Assembly: GCA_003342815.1 (NCBI GenBank)
Contig: PTEX01000015.1
Span: 2,732,461-2,796,460 of the forward strand
Length of the DNA: 64,000 bases
Direction of reading: 5' to 3'
Origin: Eudromia elegans
Taxonomy: Eukaryota; Chordata; Aves; Tinamiformes; Tinamidae
Part shown: in pieces, positions 26,101 to 37,775 of the stretch
Numbering within the stretch: position 1 is the first letter of the stretch
Layout of the letters: each line of letters starts with the position of its first letter
Notes under the pieces: generated by a model
The model's database searches: none
Told to the model about the DNA's origin: nothing
Seen by the model: the letters and a program-made list of their open reading frames with translations, nothing else
Made by a program: the position numbers and the translations under genes

Positions 26101-29100
26101 CATTCATACAGTAAAGAAAAAAAAACACCTTTAAAATGCAGCTTAGCAGCATTGGTTTTCCCGTAACATGTATTACTTATACCGAAAGGCTACAAAATTG
26201 TTCAGAATTCCAGATCCAACTTTAAGAGGCTATGGTATAACTAGTGAAACATTGAGTTTCAAAAACTTTCTACTTTAATTATAGTCTCCTTCAGTAGTGA
26301 ACTGACTGAATCCAAAACTATCTAACAGGTTAGACATCAATTTCTAAGAGTTCTGCCTTATCAAAGACTATCAAGTTCCTCGTACACCAGACTTGTATGG
26401 ATTCTAATTGAATAAAAAAAAAAATCTGCAGAAGAATCACTGAAAATGTCTCACCAGACATAAAAAGATTTTGAAGATGTATCTGCACGGTGCAAAAACC
26501 TGCAGCATTCAGAGAGCCAGGTTATCAGAGGCCTAAGCACAGTCCCACACAAACCACATCACCTCAGCTGGAGAGGCAGCACAATGACACCAGCCTCCGA
26601 AGTATTGTGAGTAAAAGCAGGTTCCCAAGCATTTTCTCCACTTAACTATCCTTAAGAGATGACCAAGCTTGCCTTTGCACTTCCTTACTTAGTGCAAGGA
26701 GAGATTTAGCGAGAGCTGCCCTCACCTGGAACACATTTTTAGTAGTTTCCACCTTTAGTGTCAACATACGCGACCAGCTATGGACCTCACAAGCTTAATG
26801 GCCTTCAGCTCCCACACAGAGTCGTGCCCCCAATCTGGTGCCAGTCCCAGGTGAAGAGCTGAGAATAGATGCCAGACAGAAAGGAATTTCTCCTTTCCTC
26901 TCCTGCACTGAAAAATAATTATTTTCCAAGCAACTCAGCTCCCAGTGCTGAAGCCAGGAATACTGCAGGCACCCAAGGCTGAGGACAGAGACAGGGAGAG
27001 AAATCAAAGTCACCTAAACATGAATTGTCTTTGGACGACATAGAAGCTAGCTCTCAACTCTGTATGCAAACAGCAGCTCTTAGGACACATTTCCACAAGT
27101 TGCTAAAAAGGATCTTTTGTGTCACTTGAAACATCAGACTTAGCTGTTCTAAAAAGATGCCCTGGGATGAACTTCATACTCTTCTTTCCCTCCCCCTCAT
27201 CAAGTTATTCATCTTGCCAGAATCAAAGTTCCTACAAAATCTCCTAATCTTCATCTCTTTGAAAAACATGTATTTTTAAATAGAGATTAATAACAAGAAA
27301 TTAATCACCAGACAAAAGAAAAAATAGATTCCAACTCATTTAGCATATTTAGAAACGGTTTTAATACCAAAGTTATTTCCTCAGTCTAGAGCCAGAAACT
27401 GATAAAAAACAACAATATACTTACCACAGCATATTACTTATGTTCTTTTTCTACTCTTCTTTTTAAGCAGATCCTAAAATCTGCATTGACTTGGAAACCC
27501 CAGCACTTCTATGCCACTATGCTATTGCTAAAAATCAGCAAGCAAATGCTGCCTACAATATGGCAATAAGTTATTTTTAAAAGTAATAAACAGAAGATAT
27601 ATCATACTATTATAAAATAATTCTTCAACATGTGCTTCACATGTGGGACTCTACTTACTACAACAGAGCCAGAATCCATCCTGAAACATATCTCTGGTGA
27701 GGGTAGGCAAGAGGTGATTAAGAATCACTTCCAAGATGGAAATAGTCATAAAAATACTACCAGGTGACATCATTATTGTTTACTCTTTAGTATTAGCGAG
27801 CTGGCATACATATGTGCGGGGGCAGACTGTACCTATCTATATAGATTTATCTAGTTATTTACTACATAGCTGTAGTTACTTACTAATTTACTACCCACAG
27901 TAAATTACTAGTCATCTTGCATGGGCTACTGCACTCCAGTGAGTACAGTGAAGCTGGCATGCAAAGATCCTGTCCTTTTGTCCCACTCTATTCATTATGT
28001 GAAGAGAAAAATAAACACCCTTGCTACCCCCTGTACTGCTTTACCCTAACATGGCAATACAGTTCAACATAGAAATAAAAGTGGAGATTGCGCTTGATGT
28101 ACTGCTCATTTCTAAAGAAAGAAGGAACATTCTGAAAGTTAGCAGCTCCTAAGTGCTCTGGGGTTCTGTTTTGATAAAGATATTCAGAAAATCAATCCAG
28201 ATTCTGAAATTCCAGTTTGTTTTTTGCTAGCTTGTACTTCTTCCAGCCTTGCCTAGTCAAACTACTCTCTTTTTAAAAGCAATTTTACTAGGTGTAATTC
28301 TAAAAATTAACAAAACTTGTTTCAGGAAACATAGCCAATCACCTAAGCACATCACATATATAGGTGGAGAACAGCAGTGACTAGAAATATAACCCAAGTT
28401 ATACAGTAATCACTTGTGACACTATTCTGTAAGGTTATGAAACAGTCTTCTTGGTAATTTTATTTTTTAAGAGTTCTAGATATCAATTCTAAACAAAATC
28501 AGAATGAAATGGCCATCTCCAAAATCTACTATGATTTAAAAACCTGTGGAGAAAGTAAAATTAGATGAAGTCACCTGAAACATTTTCCTTACACAACCAT
28601 GAAAAGCTGCATTTTCATTTCAAGTTCCATAGCTTTTTAAGCGTTACTATAAATTCAAGTCCTAAAAAGATAATAATTCAGAGCCAAAACACTTCCTCAA
28701 GGTGTGCTACCTTACCCTTTTAAACAATTATTAAGTGTATAAAAAATATTAGGAAACCTGTTAAGCAAACCCTTTATGAGAAAAGCAGCATTTTTTCTGG
28801 TGAATTTCAGTGAAAGAGAGCATTTTTGAGCAGTTTTTGTCCTTATTTTCTGTTTTATGGAGTATACTTTGGATCACTTGCATGTTTCAGCTCACATTCA
28901 AAAGAGCTCATCTAATACAGTTCCTCTGGGGAAAATAAGGAAAAATGGGGAAAAAAAAATCTGCTCTAGAGAAAGGATCCTTTGGGGTTACAAATAATAC
29001 ATGTATTACCCCGAGCTTCTCTTCAACTGTTACATTATACAATGTATATATAGATTCAGGAAGAACTAGAACAGCTTTTCTTCTATACTAAAATTGCACA

Positions 29101-29844
29101 AATACTAAACACAAAGATGTTTGTGAAAAACAATAAAGAACAATATGTGCGGTTGGTCAGTTCATGACACAGCTCCTCTAGTATTTTTTTTCTCAAAAAA
29201 AGGGTTTTAAACACACAACTTGTATGTTTAAAAGCTAAATTACCAATATTGTCTTCTGAAACATTACCCCAAGTATTTACAGTCATTACAACATCAATGG
29301 ATGGTTCTGAATATAGATTTTAAAACTGTGAAATAAAGGGCCTTTGTAAATCAAAGACTGAGGCAATACAGAACTGAGATACTTGCATTTGGTAGTTTTT
29401 ATCACTTAACAATGATAATGACTTGAGAATGCTTTCAAGACTTTTCAAAATGTAGCCCCCCTCTAATTTTATATCTGACTTTCAAGAAAAGAGTGCTTCA
29501 TTTTAATGCTACAGATTGTAATTATATGACATAAAATATCAGCAGAGAAAAGCAAAACCAGGATAACATTCTGCCTTGTTGTCATGACTGGAGACTAGCT
29601 CCAGCTTGCATATTGAAAGCTAAATAAAAACAACCTTTACATCTATTTATCGCTTTTGACATGCTAATGGTATCTGCCTTCTTTAAGAAGTTGGTAATGT
29701 GCATTTCTAAATGAGGCTGCTCAGACTCTCCTTATTAAAGAAAAAAGTTTATTTCACACTGAAACAATCTATGATGTTCATAAAGAATTAATACACATTA
29801 ATAGGCAAAGGAGAGAGAACAGCAAATAAGAGAAAAATACAAAC

Positions 29845-29980
29845 CTCTGATTGTACATGCCCCGAAAATTATAATTTGCTCTATAATTAGGGATTGGCTT
29901 TGGATCTAATGGCCTGTAGATGGCAGGCTCTCCTCTTTTCATAGCCAGACCATTCAGCTCCACTGTTGGAGTTATACTGC
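29845..29980 (-). CDS. STAU2: STAU2 coding exon: first half of dsRBD2
   Basis: A 136-base exon after a TTTTTTTCCAG acceptor, ending CAGAG before GTTTGT. Two bases complete a Gly codon, 44 codons follow (residues of about 165-208) and two bases start an Arg codon finished at 8360. It encodes SITPTVELNGLAMKRGE, the first helix of dsRBD2, and then the long Pro/Tyr-rich loop (YRPLDPKPIPNYRANYNFRG) that distinguishes Staufen dsRBD2 from other dsRNA-binding domains. The sequence separates STAU2 from STAU1. Human STAU2 has KPFP where this has KPIP, from memory. Confidence 0.97.
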
Positions 29981-32102
29981 CTGGAAAAAAACAAGAATGT
30001 ATGTATGACACTTTAAACATAAATCCTGCAAAACACATATACAGTATTACTAAAGAAAACTGTAGTAAAAGTGCAGTAGTATTTTTGTTCTCTAACTGCT
30101 GTCTCTTTGCAATTTCTGTAGATTAACATTCATAGATGAATGAGAGACTCCATGCTATAAGTGAACTTGTTCCTTTTTCCAGAGTATCTGGAACATAAAG
30201 TGATACTTCCTGAAACTGTTTAAGAGTGTAATATTTCTTCCCACAGAATACCATAAAGCAGATATGTACTGAAATAATACTTGAAAAAATAAGATTAAGA
30301 CTAGAAATGAACTGAAGCAGTCTAACAAACTGTAAGTAACTAGTGGAAATCAGTGCAACTACAGCCACCTACTGGTGAGCAAATNAAAAAACAAAACACA
30401 CAAAGAAAAAAACCCACACCAAAAAAACAAAAAAAAATCAATCACACTTTTTCTGTTGACATGGTCTCCAAAATGCCAAGCATGAAGCTACATTACAGCT
30501 TCATCTTAAGCCCTTAAAAAATAAATAAAATATTTATATTTCTTAATGTCACATTTATACTTTTTCATTAAAAAACTGTTCAACTACGTTATTTTCCCTT
30601 CTGCTGCCAGAAGAAAACTCCCAAGTGAGCTAATGCGTAAGTGCATTCCAGTGAAAGTAGTTCAACTGGCTCAAACTATTTCAGAATTTTCAAAGGAATC
30701 TAGTCTTAAAAGGGGTATCACGAATGCAGCAGTCAAATGTCATTAAATCGTCATATGTCAAATTATGAAAGTTTTTATACTCAGGTGAAAACATTCAGCA
30801 ACTACAGCTTTGATATATTCATGAGGGGGGGAAAAAAAAAGTCTATGAACTCAACAATATAGTAGTAATGAAAATGCCATTTTATGACAAGATACTTGAG
30901 CATGTACAAAAAAAACCTATCCTAAAGCAAATTAGAGTGTTCTGTGATACATTTTTAATTGAATACTCAAAGGTGATTTATTTTGTTATTTGCTTTTCTC
31001 TTTTAAAATATGACAAAAACAAACACTTGGGAATCTGCTGCAATGCCAAGAATCCAACATAGGATTCTTCTTCCAGAAGGAACTGACCACGCTGCCTTCT
31101 AACAGCAGAAGTCATACTGACTCCAAAAGGAAGGAGGGCAAAAAGCAGCGTCCTGGGGCTGGAGGAGCAGTGACCCAGCACCGATGCCTAGCACAGCAAG
31201 AGACGGACAGACTGCTATTCCCAGCCATCTCCTAATGGCCACTGCTCAGCCTAATATGGATATGAGGAAAGTTTGCCCAGCTCTTTGGCAACATATATTT
31301 GATCTGCATAAGGAGTCCTCTCTTTCAGAAAGTTCCTGAAAGAAACTTCAAAGGAGGTGAGGGAGAAGGAGGCAGAAAGGAAAGAGTGGGAAAAAAGGAA
31401 AAGGATGAAACTTGCTTTTTTCATCAGCTTGCTTTTTTATATATCTGTATGAAATAACATTAGGAATAAAAAAAATACTTGTTTTTTCAAAGAAAGAAGA
31501 AAAATCACTGAGCACAAGATTGACTTGTCTACCTCAGAAAGTACTGCACGCAGAGAAGGCAACTCACAGGTAGTATCTCAAAAGGAAGATGCCAAACTCC
31601 AACATGCTCTTTCAATTGTTCAAAGAATAAAGATTCCAAAGTTGTTGCTGGTTTATTTTAAGTTGCTATGAAATAAAATCCATTACACAAGGAGTATCTG
31701 TCAAAGTTCCCACATCAGATCTTTCCATTTACACCACAGATGAAATTTCATGGGAATGGACTGTGTAAAATTTGGCCCTTTCACTAAAATCAGCTAAAAC
31801 AACTTTGAAAAATGCAGTATTTTACTATGGCTATTTCTATCTCATTTTGTCTCACTGTCTACTCTCAATGACATATAACCAAGTCGTAGGGAGATGATCA
31901 CATTCACTTATATGGTACAACTGTTTCTGGTATGTTGCATTAGAAGTTACACTGTGCAAACTCACGATAGGTTCTTATATTATCACACCTGAGACACAGA
32001 TTCTCATCTGTCATATTTATCATATCTAGTTCGGAATAACTGTTAGTGGATTAAAATCCCAACACTGCAATGAGATTTATTACGTACAGGAAAATGTCAT
32101 AC
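29981..32102 (-). other. STAU2: STAU2 intron (2.1 kb)
   Basis: AT-rich intron. It contains one undetermined base at 30385 inside an A-rich low-complexity stretch (30380-30440), where the assembly is probably uncertain. No exon, repeat family or RNA gene is recognised. Confidence 0.85.
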
Positions 32103-32262
32103 CTGGATTATTATTAACATTATTTTTGGGTGGTCTAGGAGTTGGTTTGGGAAGGGTAGTTTCATTCAGTGCTTTGCTAGCAGCAGCGTGTTGGGCCTTT
32201 TTAATACTGCTTCCTTCAGCCTCCCACGTCTGCTCTCCAAGAGTCAGCTGCACTGTGAACAT
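32103..32262 (-). CDS. STAU2: STAU2 coding exon: second half of dsRBD1
   Basis: A 160-base exon after a TTTGTCTTTGAAG acceptor, ending AATCCAG before GTATGA. It encodes 53 codons (residues of about 111-163) plus one base: MFTVQLTLGEQTWEAEG strands, then the helix SSIKKAQHAAASKAL with the Lys-Lys motif of dsRBDs, then a Pro/Asn-rich linker (PKPTPRPPKNNVNNNP). The exon's very first codon is ATG, so a transcript that starts just upstream can begin translation here or near here and lose half of dsRBD1. That arrangement underlies the shorter mammalian STAU2 isoforms. Confidence 0.97.
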
Positions 32263-32597
32263 CTTCAAAGACAAAGAACAGGTAAAAACTGGCAAGATTA
32301 TCAATGTTAGACCAACCTGCGTAAAAACTTACGTTCCTGAAGAGAAACTCTCCCTTTTCGGTCTACTCGGTTCAACTCTCTTGATCGAACATTTGATTCT
32401 CACACATTTGATTCTTACAGAGATTAGTGAGTCCTTATCAGTGGGCAACACATGGCCCTTTAAATGACAAAGGAAAATAGCATGATGTGACATCCCGTGT
32501 CAAAGAGAGTACTATTTCAGTCAAGTGCAAATGCTCGTATACATGTCAGTTAAGACTGCGTTTCTACACACATTTGGCCAAGTTTAGTCATTTTTAC

Positions 32598-32606
32598 CTG
32601 CAGCAT
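32598..32606 (-). other. STAU2: Candidate alternative start (Met-Leu-Gln) with splice donor
   Basis: On the minus strand ATGCTGCAG is followed immediately by GTAAAA, a good donor. Splicing to the acceptor before 32262 would give Met-Leu-Gln joined in frame to MFTVQL. Human STAU2 has an isoform that begins MLQINQ directly before MFSVQL, as I recall it, and the 18 bases here resemble the human coding of those residues. The 5' limit of the exon is not visible. Only the coding end is marked. Confidence 0.35.
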
Positions 32607-34687
32607 TCTACAAAAAGAGAAGAATGGAATTTCCTAACAAGTCTAAATGGCTATCAATGACTACACTCTTCCAAAAAGGAGGCAATTTGGTCCAAATGTT
32701 TTTACACAGTGAAAGGATTTCTATCCCAGGCTCATTTCTGAAAGTAACGCACATTGTTAGGGCAGAGCCACAACAAACTATTTAAAGCATGAAAAGAAAA
32801 AAAAAAAAAGCACTACTCTTTCAAAAAGAACTGCAGTTCTTCAATATGGACTCTACAGTGAAAACAGGAACCATCATAATTCAGAGGCCAGAAAATGACT
32901 CCTGGTTAAACTGTATGCATTTATAAATGTGTAGTACAGGATAATTCCAAGCAGTACCTATGTTGCGCTAGTTATAAACAGTAAAGCATATTTAAGATAC
33001 TAAATAGAATACGCCTGCTGCATATGCTCATGTTCCATTTAAATGTGAGCATGTAATAGGAACAGACACGTAAAAAAGATGAAGAACTTGGTGTCTTTTA
33101 CAAGCATCAGTCTTACATAAGTAAAACAAGGTTTAATCGTCAGATGCATATGGTAGACTAAGGTACAGCATCATCAAACTTGCTTATTCTGAGGCAACCA
33201 AACCAGGCAAGCTTATTTTGAGGCAACACAAAGAAATCTCCGTATTAGGGCGAGTAGCAGAGAAACTAAAATTTTCATTTGGACACTTACTTGCTCTACA
33301 CTTTTTAAAGTGAGTTAAGTTGCTAAATACAGGACCAAGTATCTAGAGGCAGGCATGACAGACAGCTTTGACATCTCCCTGTACATATATTTTTAGAGAG
33401 CATGTATTTGCAAATAAGCATTGAACACAAATACATATTCATCTCTGAACTCAGCTCTGTAAGGAGTTGAAGTCTATAAATATATACTTTCATTTTAATC
33501 ACAGGCTTGAATTTTGGCCTACTGCATCTTTCAGAATCACAGTGCAAGTCCCAGGATCACATTTCCTATTGACATTTCCTTTTTTCATGCTGTTGTGACA
33601 GCTTCCTCATTGACAAAGTGGAAGAGCTAAACAGAGATAAACAATCCTTAGATTTTGCATTCGGGCAAACTATCCTCACCTGAATGCTAAGCTGGGTATT
33701 AGAGCTAAATACCTATAATTGTGTAATTAGCATAAGCACACATCCTTCTTCCTAACAGAATTAAAATTTGATTTCTGGATGTGGAGTTTTTATATTTTAT
33801 ATTCTGTAAGAAAGTATCAGTGTAGTATTTTTATAGGAGAGGAATAATCTTGAATTTCAAGATTATGAAGTATCATCACTAAAGGCTACTTATCTACCTG
33901 TGCTTATATCTCCCTTGATTAACCAATGAAATATTCAAGTTCTGGAAGACCCAGCTTAAGAGTTTTGCTACAGTTTCATAGGTATTTCTCACTAGTTTTC
34001 TGAGGAAGTTTTTATTCCTTAAACCTAACCTAATTACATGATGGCAAGAGACCAGTAACACAAAACACTATCAAGCTTTGGGCTCCTTCAATTCACGGTG
34101 TTGGTAAGGGCTGTCTCCCTTCGCTCTGGCAATTCTCCCCCTCCTCACTTTTTCTGCATGAAGAATTTTCCCTTCTCCTTCCAAGTCTTTTGGAAGGTAG
34201 ACTCCTTCACACTTCTGCTTTTCTTTGTGCCACTATGGAGCTTCTTTTGACATTTAAGTCTGTCTCCTAACACACCATTAACATAACCAGTGACTATGAT
34301 CACTAACACCCTTGAAAATGTGCTTTATGGCAACAAAGGTTTTGTGATTCTTTTCTACAATGAAGAATGCATTTAAAGGGCACATATCTAGAAAACACAG
34401 CTGCACTGCCAGTAAGAGCTACTTCTGTAGCCACTCCACTGTTATCAGCTTCCCGTTTGATCATAATCCCCAAAATTCGACAAAGATCCCTGAAAAAAAG
34501 GATATAAAAAATCACTAGCATTTGTAGTTAAGACACAGACAGTCGCCTTGTCGAGTCCTACTCTGAAAAATATCACAAAATCCCCTAGTGAAAGGGAACA
34601 AAACGTGTGGAGAACACACGAGCAGCACCACAAGACAGCCCTTCAAGGGTCAAAAAAGCAACAGCATCGCATTCTTCCCATCCTGCC

Positions 34688-34771
34688 CTAGGTGTTCCTG
34701 CAAGAGCAGGGAGGTTGGACTAGATGATCTCTAGAGGTCCCTGCCAACCTCAGCTACTCTGTGATTCTGTG
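34688..34771 (+). mobile_element. CR1 LINE 3' end fragment
   Basis: Plus-strand match to the CR1 3' tail: GAGCAGGGAGGTTGGACTAG, then ATGATCTCTAGAGGTCC, then CCAACCTC, ending in the ATTCT-type terminal repeats (TGTGATTCTGTG). A 5'-truncated insertion of about 85 bases in the STAU2 intron, in the opposite orientation to the gene. Confidence 0.92.
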
Positions 34772-35463
34772 CCTCCTAGGACGGAGACATAGCTCTGCTT
34801 CACACAGACTATCAAGAAGAGCAGCAAGAAACTAGCAACGCTTGCAAACCAGTCAACACTGTCAGAATAACTTCTGTATCACGCCTTCCACAGGCCAAAG
34901 ACGTGCAAGTCTGCACTATCCTATTAATAACACTCTTCTTCAGCGCCTTCCCTTCTTTCTATCCTCATTTGCTGTAGAGGTGAAAAACAAACTCAACATT
35001 CTTCTGAGTAACAAGAGTCTGCTGAGTTCATAACGTTATTTGGAGCACTATGAACATAGTGTCAAGAGTAAAGAACAGGTAAACTAAGTAACTGAGAAAT
35101 GAAGAAACACAGAGGAAACCTGGCTTTCAAAGGCTTGTTTTGGTTATACATGCATTGTATACATGTATGCAGTATACAGGCATTTTTAAGGCAACTAGTA
35201 TGTGAGTTGTATTTTAATCCTTAAGCAGTTCTGAGCTCTTACACACAGAATTTCAAGTAAAACGCAACATAACTCAAACCCCTTTGCTGCTGAGGAACAC
35301 AGACTAACATATACTTTTCTAGAGCTGAAGTACCTCCACAGTAATGGAATAACACTAGCACAACAAACAAGGAGCATGGCAGCGAAAAATTAAGAATACA
35401 CAATAAATTTAACATATCATAAGCTAAAACCAAGCAAGAAGACTATCTCGCAGTGCTGACCAC

Positions 35464-35603
35464 CTGTAGGAAGGGGAAGAGTGCTTCAACCTCCCTTCCT
35501 TAGGAGGGATCTGAAAGCCCTGCTGATTCTCAATGGCCTCACACGTGGTGGCATCGTTTCCAGAAGAAGCACTTGGCCCAGACCGGCCATGTTGAAGTAG
35601 TGG
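35464..35603 (-). other. STAU2: Candidate cassette (poison-type) exon of STAU2
   Basis: A 140-base segment bounded by CTAAC...TTCTTTACAG, a good branch point and acceptor, and by a TACAG/GTGGTC donor of moderate quality. The phase-0 frame following the dsRBD1 first-half exon is open throughout (46 codons, Ser/Gly/Pro-rich, starting PLLQHGRSGPSASSG). Its length is 3n+2, so joining to the exon at 32262 shifts the frame and meets a stop within about six codons. Inclusion would therefore truncate the protein after half of dsRBD1 or force initiation at a downstream ATG. Evidence is splice signals and an open frame only. Confidence 0.3.
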
Positions 35604-36369
35604 CTGTAAAGAAGTTAGTGATTATACAATAATCATACCAGGCACTCGTCAGGCTTTATCCCTTCCCCAGATTGCTCCTAAGTAGGGAGCACGTTCGAAA
35701 AGAAATTTGAAAGTGATTTTCATTAGACTATCCCTCTGTGTCTCCTCTCACCTGAGATCACACTAATAAGGCTGTGAAATGAAGCTGGATATACAGATAT
35801 GAGAATGGACAAGAATTAACTGCCAACTGACTACAAACTATGATCATTTTAGGGGTTTTAATATCACTGTGAGCCTTTGAAAAATGACTGCATGGGTTTT
35901 AAAGGAAACAGCAATAACGTAGTTTGCATCCTGTAACAACAGTCCAAGATATGTTATCAGTAATCTAGTCTATGAACACAAAATCATATTAATATAAATA
36001 CTTCAAAAATTATACAACTTAGCCCTAAAGCATTTTGTACTATTGTGAAACAGATTCACAGGTTGGAGAGAACGACTAATGCAGCTTAAAAGCAAACTCC
36101 ACAGTGATTCAGAAAGGGCAGTGACGTTCTGAAAAGATCTTCATTGAGGTCTTTATAGGACCAACAAATATAAACTCAAAGATGGAAGTCAAAGTAAGGC
36201 ACAAAATGATCAGAAATACTTTCTGGAAGTGTAATAAAAATAAAGCAAAAGAAACAAGAGAAATGCCTTACACTGGACACATGACTGCATTTGAGAAGTG
36301 CACTTGCCCAGACCATAACATCTGTTCAGAATTTAAGGTATGGCTCATAACCTGGAACTGTGACCTTAC

Positions 36370-36500
36370 CTTGGCATGAGCAGGCCCTCTTTCATTCAGA
36401 AGTTTATACTGGGGTTGAATTCTATTGAAACGGGCTAACTCATTTACCAGACACATTGGAGTTTTCTCTTTGGGGTTTGCCATGTTATCTTGGAGAGGAG
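36370..36500 (-). CDS. STAU2: STAU2 coding exon: first half of dsRBD1 (canonical start exon)
   Basis: A 131-base exon after a TTTGTTTACAG acceptor, ending GCCAAG before GTAAGG. Two bases complete an Ala codon from the upstream exon, then PLQDN leads to MANPKEKTPMCLVNELARFN, the canonical vertebrate STAU2 start at about 36484, and on to YKLLNERGPAHAK. It supplies helix 1 and strand 1 of dsRBD1 and ends in phase 0. The region immediately before the canonical ATG is in frame with the next exon upstream and has no stop, so two starts are available: MANP here, or MAQV in the 37568-37775 exon. Confidence 0.97.
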
Positions 36501-37567
36501 CTGTAAACAAAGAGTCTGTAAAGTTTTTGTGGAGAAATGTGTTCTTCACAGCTTCTAAAAGCAGTAGAGTGCTTAAAGAGACAATACTTTGTCTAAAAAC
36601 AACCTTTGCAAATATGCTAAATACAATGCTTAAATACTAGTTACAGATGAATCATTTGATAATATGCATTTTATCAAGACCATTTCAATTACATGCAAAA
36701 AAAAAATTTTCAATGATTTTTGACAGTCTTCATAAAGACTGTCTTTATGAAAGACAGTAATGTAGGAGGACATATATATGCTACATTTTCTACAGTACTC
36801 CTGGAGTTTATCATCAGTAGCAGTAGCACAGCGATTACAGCAATAACTACTCTTTCAGAATGAATCCTAATCATTTTGAAAAGGTGGGTAGCGTAACAGT
36901 TCCATGACAGACACAGCAGATGCAATCCTGTGGTCCTCGTTTGCTTTTTTCCCCCCTCATTCTCAGTGCTTTAAATTTCCCTCCTTTCCACTTCTTTTAA
37001 GGATTCTGCTCTGCTTTTCTTAAACATGAAGTACATAATCTATTTATGTCTCTGTTAGTTTTTATCCTTCTATTACTTATTTCTTTCAACTTATGCGTAC
37101 TTATCCCCAAAACCAAACTTTCATTACTTGCTTAACTTTTTAGGATAACCATTCTGTATTTTATACCCAGCTGAGCATAGGAACTACAGCATTTATTAGG
37201 CTACAAAGGAAACACCAAATACTGCCAAGCAGTCTGAAAACATTCTGTTCTAGGGAAGAGAAATACACTTGGAGACCTTCCTGCACAGCTAAAACTTCCC
37301 TATAAAAGATACAATCAGGATCTGGGAAAAAAAAAAAAAAAAAAAAAGCATGTTCTTTCTGGGCTTTTATTATCATTTATCAACATTTCACTGCAAAATT
37401 GACCTCAGCAAAAGAAACTCGACTTAGTAAACAGTCAGTTTAATCAAAATGGTTTTCTACAGACTTTTCTTTCTTTAGTTTCACTGCCTTTTGGATCTTT
37501 TTTCAATTAATAAGTCATCAAAGAGATTCACTTGAACAGCAAGGAGAATAGGCCTGGTCCAACCTAC
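36501..37567 (-). other. STAU2: STAU2 intron (1.07 kb)
   Basis: AT-rich intron with a 21-base A run at 37327-37347 (a T run in the transcript sense). No other feature is recognised. Confidence 0.85.
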
Positions 37568-37766
37568 CTGGGGAGCTGCTGGCGGGCGCGGGATCCGCAA
37601 GGGCAGCGCTGGGGCTGCTGCAGCCGGCGGCCGATTCAGAAACGGATCCGTTCAGGGAGGGCTGCAGCCCCAGCGGAGCCGTCGGCGTCACTGGTAGGGG
37701 TAGCACCATAGGGGACATGGCAGGTCCAGAGAGGTTTGCTGTGGTCTGCATCTTAACTTGCGCCAT
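37568..37766 (-). CDS. STAU2: STAU2 N-terminal extension exon
   Basis: The exon runs from 37775 (after a CTTTGCAG acceptor) to 37568 (CCCAG before GTAGGT, a strong donor). The ATG at 37764-37766 has a good Kozak context (A at -3, G at +4), only nine bases into the exon, and opens 66 codons plus one base. These join in phase to GCT CCT CTC CAA GAT AAC ATG GCA in the next exon, extending Staufen-2 by 72 residues before MANPKEK. The peptide begins MAQVKMQTTANLSG and is rich in Pro, Ser and Ala, so probably disordered; it has no membrane or signal segment. The beginning resembles the STAU1 N-terminus (MSQVQVQ...LSG). It could be used as coding sequence or only as 5'UTR in transcripts that start at MANP. 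Confidence 0.75.
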
Positions 37767-37775
37767 TGTCTGTCA

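Larger units (their letters stand above)
8361..29844 (-). other. STAU2: STAU2 intron (21.5 kb), within dsRBD2
   Basis: Largest intron in the window, interrupting dsRBD2. Contents seen: CR1 LINE remnants at about 11347-13110, an unassigned exon-like open frame with a splice acceptor at 14383-14550, a GC-rich island at 15240-15580, an (AT)12 microsatellite at 22028-22051, a 27-base tandem duplication at 23103-23156, and a 126-codon plus-strand open frame at 21322-21702 that I cannot assign. The stretches 16000-21300 and 24000-29800 show nothing beyond AT-rich intron with homopolymer runs. Confidence 0.88.
32263..36369 (-). other. STAU2: STAU2 intron (4.1 kb), within dsRBD1
   Basis: Intron that separates the two halves of dsRBD1. 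It holds three exon-like signals described separately (ending at 32598, starting at 34489, and 35464-35603), a short CR1 tail at 34688-34771, and two small imperfect duplications: at about 32390-32420 (ACATTTGATTCT units) and about 33180-33230 (GCTTATTCTGAGGCAAC units). Confidence 0.85.
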
